From Candidatus Proelusimicrobium tauri (lineage in GTDB: Bacteria > Elusimicrobiota > Elusimicrobia > Elusimicrobiales > Elusimicrobiaceae), in assembly GCA_002311025.1 (NCBI GenBank), contig DBYY01000011.1, forward strand, positions 1-14,325: a stretch of DNA of 14,325 nucleotides. Reading direction: 5' to 3'. Below are positions 13,601 through 14,325 of this stretch, piece by piece (the stretch's first letter is position 1; each line of letters opens with the position of its first letter). Made by a program: the position numbers and the translations under genes. The notes beneath the pieces are model-generated. The model worked only from the letters and a program-made list of their open reading frames with translations, ran no database searches and was not told the DNA's origin.

Positions 13601-14325
13601 CTAATATAAAAATCTAATTTTTCCTCAAAACTACTAAAAGGCAAGAAAGGATTATTTACCCAATCTCCGATATATCCTTTTACTATTTCTCCACCATCTT
13701 TTGTCGTTGTTTCTGATGAATTATTTCCCCATTCATTGATATCGAAAACAGGATTTTCCGAAAGAATTAATTTTACCGCTGTGTTAAACTTTACTAATTC
13801 TCCCATCACAGATTTTATTGAATCTGTTTTAACATTTTTGAAGAAAGTTTCCGCCTGTTTTATGACATTGTTAAGAGCATTTTTTTGATTTTCAGTTATA
13901 TTTCCTAAATTATTTGGAGATACTTTAGTGGAAATGAAATTCAAAACAAAATTGCGTAAATTATCAGATACAGTTAAATCCTTTAGTGATATCGAAGTAT
14001 ATATGTATTTAGTACCTTCATCGGTCCAACCGGATAACACCAAAGAAATAATAATATCTTCGTAAGCACTGTTTAAATCTTTTGAACCTGTCTGTGTAGC
14101 CAAATCAAGTTTTATATAAGAACGTTCTAAATAGTATCTGTAATTATTAGGTTCCAGCAAAATAGCCTTATTTATATCTTCCAAAGCCTCTTTGAAATTT
14201 TCTTTATTGGCTTTTTCTTTTGCACTCTCATAATAGACTTCTGCCTCTTCACTGGAATTTATGTTTATATCGTTCCTATTTTCTGCAACTTCATTTACCT
14301 TATGAGCAAACACACCTTCTTTTTG
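7615..14325 (-). CDS. Giant multidomain protein: TPR-like, two caspase-like peptidase domains, two Cys-motif GNAT-like modules (5' end outside window)
   Basis: At least 2,232 residues are read from the GTG at 14313-14311, but the frame stays open to the window edge (QKEG precedes it). AGAAGG is only one base from that GTG, so I think the true start, perhaps with a signal peptide, lies outside. Numbering below is from the GTG. Residues 23-75 form a TPR-like helix pair. Residues 225-390 and 628-812 are two caspase-fold (clan CD) domains with His254/Cys294 and His667/Cys707. Residues 1001-1510 and 1811-2226 are two diverged copies of a module with helical/coiled-coil parts, a G-[IL]-D-x-E-x-W-T-x-P motif and a Cys-containing GNAT-like part. 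No transmembrane segment is evident in the visible part. It reads as one uninterrupted frame ending in TAA. The function is unknown: protease-like processing, self-cleavage or a secreted effector are possibilities. It stands alone, convergent to the dehydrogenase-family gene. Confidence 0.9.
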   Translation of the reverse strand, partial: QKEGVFAHKVNEVAENRNDININSSEEAEVYYESAKEKANKENFKEALEDINKAILLEPNNYRYYLERSYIKLDLATQTGSKDLNSAYEDIIISLVLSGWTDEGTKYIYTSISLKDLTVSDNLRNFVLNFISTKVSPNNLGNITENQKNALNNVIKQAETFFKNVKTDSIKSVMGELVKFNTAVKLILSENPVFDINEWGNNSSETTTKDGGEIVKGYIGDWVNNPFLPFSSFEEKLDFYISTLAASHKEFSLIISMHGFQNGTIMISENEETDISNILKRIKKNAGNSKVNIVSLVCVGQAGEIDFTREVIRYGFNYLGITSKNNVYHLLKRNLGAFLNYDMPQNFMNAISLGYLGAVLIYEGKVYRAIDFAKEYYKNDATMSAQINLLQDLFFGEDPVKAMIELGKLEGYSLRLVSSEDDLKTLANANTNLTPEEIEKKVENLEPKFIYFANEIAAQGYPFVLNLGDKKFLALSGPTSIIKYNIAKAAQNKLKEKDIETNILSLDLQNGFTGDKKAVLKGFATLSDEESPLLESISTRGLSSAEESVADVFNGMIEQINDYAANNTLSPRREFFFKSFGNYVRGIDYKKLKIQDIEKLQKIIDIATAEKPIFMFYGYNFDGIFRPNNISEENFFTFDLSKAKDFQKSFRDKIKILSSIFDEYTIYIQIHGAKNGYISITDINKTKITDLLDIIEEERNGAIVNFISGSCHSSAAMNTTRKEEANVNVVSGENLKRNGINVLLMSGINDVCYVGDTKYLRVNDMPSVYFDLVKDKRYGAIMYYNGLEYNSVTIAAEQKELEESRQELNLLSRIFLDKDLLGVGVFWLLQHFPNRWSNPDFSLEKIKDMKDVPYPFRLQNNVYHFDSYLLPPSNITKSWKYKVIGRNEFNEEKVNLEIQLNESDENLHNAIVDVTEKDLKATIPNWKYEALPSLGYTYTDMKHISHVSEDIALPSIQTEKNVSDEEMLENLYNQALQKALEQSDKIGVSAESIKKHFENCEDKIKVTLEVVGLKAFVHSYQGKMQEINNIITYANFIKQNFSPEAYELLLQKINPTQSQKYKDLTKQMNDLRAKAAKDPSYREERRNITSLQRRTAKGEGLLVQDILEKFKVIGNMAQTNLTFAQELVNYILPATPENERQWREKYLSKLFEQMGLSVSDELLNRLDLDKDSDMSAFLNAKQETQDNLKSIFKLIVENSDKDIAQIMENLSWNKKTKKIFTKLGIDWEAWTNPQKVGVFKTEIQIDSEKEREKLVEDVNIIITLLINNYPFLASEAEKKGITVKNNIVYLEGQAVNNFNQASKSISLIKKLILSSSQHEVTNLVFSQLVENMPRTAEFLRTLTKNNQEIVIRLADTNDISSIISMGANSACCRALGSAHDEAIPSLITNKMSTAFEILAEGKVVGSIMVYLAAVNGELALVLGSLETRAIFAENKKISEAVVTFARKFAAEIGKPHIPIYMSVVGQDKALQNFADPRELPPPIAQFLNTYPEEKGYSIFPLGSIGKYPIYLSYSLSAKRAWEDLSDHVYLYHLQNPFEQKQFVSSRGKYFSFLNKYWNSLINPSNGIISGPLALILSEIEKMKANPTTWTEETAVAHLKNKGVHETNLYYIIQNCKVEGIFESSLFDLFVKGNQIRPDINFNMMAFNNSFDNQGFNYERYAKIYTIAQKIPSISIEETFDYVEASIDELNALLKISDNFPQIDALKIMNLASDTEKFETGKLNFDKYNRVFNFLQEGISLESIGNLFNECYTTLEGKTVFNENAFNTIDRIANEAIQRKGTFLTVENRKFSNSDIKNFIYLLSPQITAALKICDESTLIAAMGYKMLKFEQFIEAASLLESNFNARTRESFLQVLYPNKSERVIDLETEIKNLKAQFASTAPEDLSALKNQINTYTKELRTLLKQGDYISPQEKIERMTLMSSFNREEELLGLINIMKEKDFHKRNVLYNEKLMILIKDALGGVYNQKLEETLHLASNPYLSSLFASIQQEEFRLKFQEMANMIVRGDFGENLDKTQYNTMTQEKFKKYGLDYEKWTHPNQKLSRTFYDGNNLVEIRQVNMRDPSRSLFLGNNSHTCTAVGGYYDIYAIPYVMNTFVGAIEVVVNGKVVGNAMLLPVINRIQIFENGQIVPGSVIREPALLIDDLKITEPYNKYKYLQEVSVLAENIAKEIGVPEAKVYISDANVKGYSKLDLGEISKFNLLGNTLDPIWLSAISAPAKGGNWEYIGTFVPSYKVK
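7636..8883 (-). repeat. Internal module R2 of the giant protein (diverged copy of R1)
   Basis: Residues about 1811-2226. It repeats the order of R1: AAMGYK helix, YPNKSERVIDLETEIKNLKA (1852-1871), YGLDYEKWTHP (2025-2035), then GNNSHTCTAVG (2067-2077), NGKVVGNAMLL and KEIGVPEAKVYIS. One Cys of the R1 CC pair is kept (Cys2073 against Cys1368). The extra R1 insert between the W-T-x-P motif and the Cys motif is missing here. The gene stops shortly after this module. Confidence 0.6.
9784..11313 (-). repeat. Internal module R1 of the giant protein (helical part, W-T-x-P motif, GNAT-like part)
   Basis: Residues about 1001-1510. Order: helical/coiled-coil segment with NPTQSQKYKDLTKQMNDLRA (1050-1069), more helices, LGIDWEAWTNP (1219-1229), an insert of roughly 110 residues absent from R2, then an alpha/beta part with GANSACCRALG (1362-1372), EGKVVGSIMVY and AEIGKPHIPIYMS. 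Strand and helix order from about 1345 resembles a GNAT acetyltransferase core, but the acetyl-CoA loop R/Q-x-x-G-x-G/A is not seen. Confidence 0.6.
11878..12432 (-). other. Caspase-like (clan CD) domain B of the giant protein
   Basis: Residues about 628-812. TIYIQIHGAKNG carries His667, and NFISGSCHSSAA carries Cys707, again exactly 40 residues later. The G-S-C-H-S-S context is close to the canonical S-C-H-S-G of caspase-fold peptidases, so this copy looks more likely to be active than domain A. A later stretch, GAIMYYNGLEY, aligns with GAVLIYEGKVY of domain A, showing the two arose by duplication. Confidence 0.65.
13144..13641 (-). other. Caspase-like (clan CD) domain A of the giant protein
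   Basis: Residues about 225-390. A hydrophobic strand leads to His254-Gly255 (LIISMHGFQNG), and 40 residues later a second strand ends in Cys294 (NIVSLVCVGQAG). Strand-HG then strand-C is the layout of caspase, CHAT, C80 and clostripain-type folds. The end (GAVLIYEGKVYRAIDFA) matches the end of domain B. The motif after the Cys is atypical. Catalysis is inferred only from the dyad. Confidence 0.55.
14089..14247 (-). other. TPR-like repeat region at the N-terminal end of the giant protein
   Basis: Residues 23-75 contain a run with the TPR spacing of small and aromatic residues: YYESAKEKANKENFKEALED then INKAILLEPNNYRYYLERS. The A-L-x-D-x-x-K-A-I-x-L-x-P-N turn is characteristic of tetratricopeptide repeats, which usually bind partner peptides. 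One clear repeat plus part of a second is seen. Confidence 0.7.

Noticed and set aside
7615..14325. The giant gene as a nonribosomal peptide synthetase or polyketide synthase
   Set aside because: No adenylation, ketosynthase, carrier or condensation motifs are seen; the recognisable parts are TPR-like, caspase-like and GNAT-like.
1..14325. CRISPR arrays, tRNAs, rRNAs or insertion sequences
   Set aside because: No regularly spaced direct repeats, cloverleaf-like sequences, rRNA-like stretches or transposase coding were seen on either strand.

Overview
The window comes from an AT-rich genome (roughly one third G+C by eye) that uses the standard code, with TGA acting as a stop. A protein with a signal peptide and a C-terminal Phe that looks like an outer-membrane beta-barrel points to a diderm (Gram-negative type) bacterium. 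The codon style, the orphan oligopeptide permease pair and the very large multidomain protein would fit a host-associated lineage such as Elusimicrobiota, but nothing here proves the phylum. I see no tRNA, rRNA, CRISPR array, insertion sequence, integrase or phage gene.

Layout from left to right. The first 96 bases on the minus strand hold the N-terminus of a gene that runs off the left edge and begins with a signal-peptide-like sequence. A divergent intergenic region (97-279) with a perfect 20-bp palindrome separates it from a plus-strand beta-barrel gene (280-1140). That gene converges on a minus-strand dppB-dppC-like permease pair (3105 to 1208, overlapping by ATGA), and both share a bidirectional terminator at 1155-1188. 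Further right is a minus-strand operon of three multi-pass membrane proteins (6312 to 3214) that ends at a hairpin near 3162-3198. The second and third proteins of that operon are clear paralogues and share an unusual C-terminal tail. Divergent to this operon is an iron-dependent-alcohol-dehydrogenase family gene (6372-7547) in which every metal ligand is replaced. It converges, through another bidirectional terminator (7564-7603), on a very large minus-strand gene that fills the rest of the window (7615 to the right edge).

The large gene is the most striking object. It encodes at least 2,232 residues: an N-terminal TPR-like helical pair, two tandem caspase-fold (clan CD) peptidase-like domains with the same 40-residue His-Cys spacing, and two diverged copies of a module of about 420-510 residues. 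Each module consists of a helical/coiled-coil part, a G-[IL]-D-x-E-x-W-T-x-P motif and a GNAT-like alpha/beta part with a conserved Cys. Its 5' end is open at the window edge. I know of no described family with this whole architecture.

Functional links between the units are weak. The transporter permeases lack adjacent ATPase and binding-protein genes, and the three-gene membrane operon, the pseudo-dehydrogenase and the giant protein each look like independent transcription units. The convergent pairs are separated by strong bidirectional hairpins.
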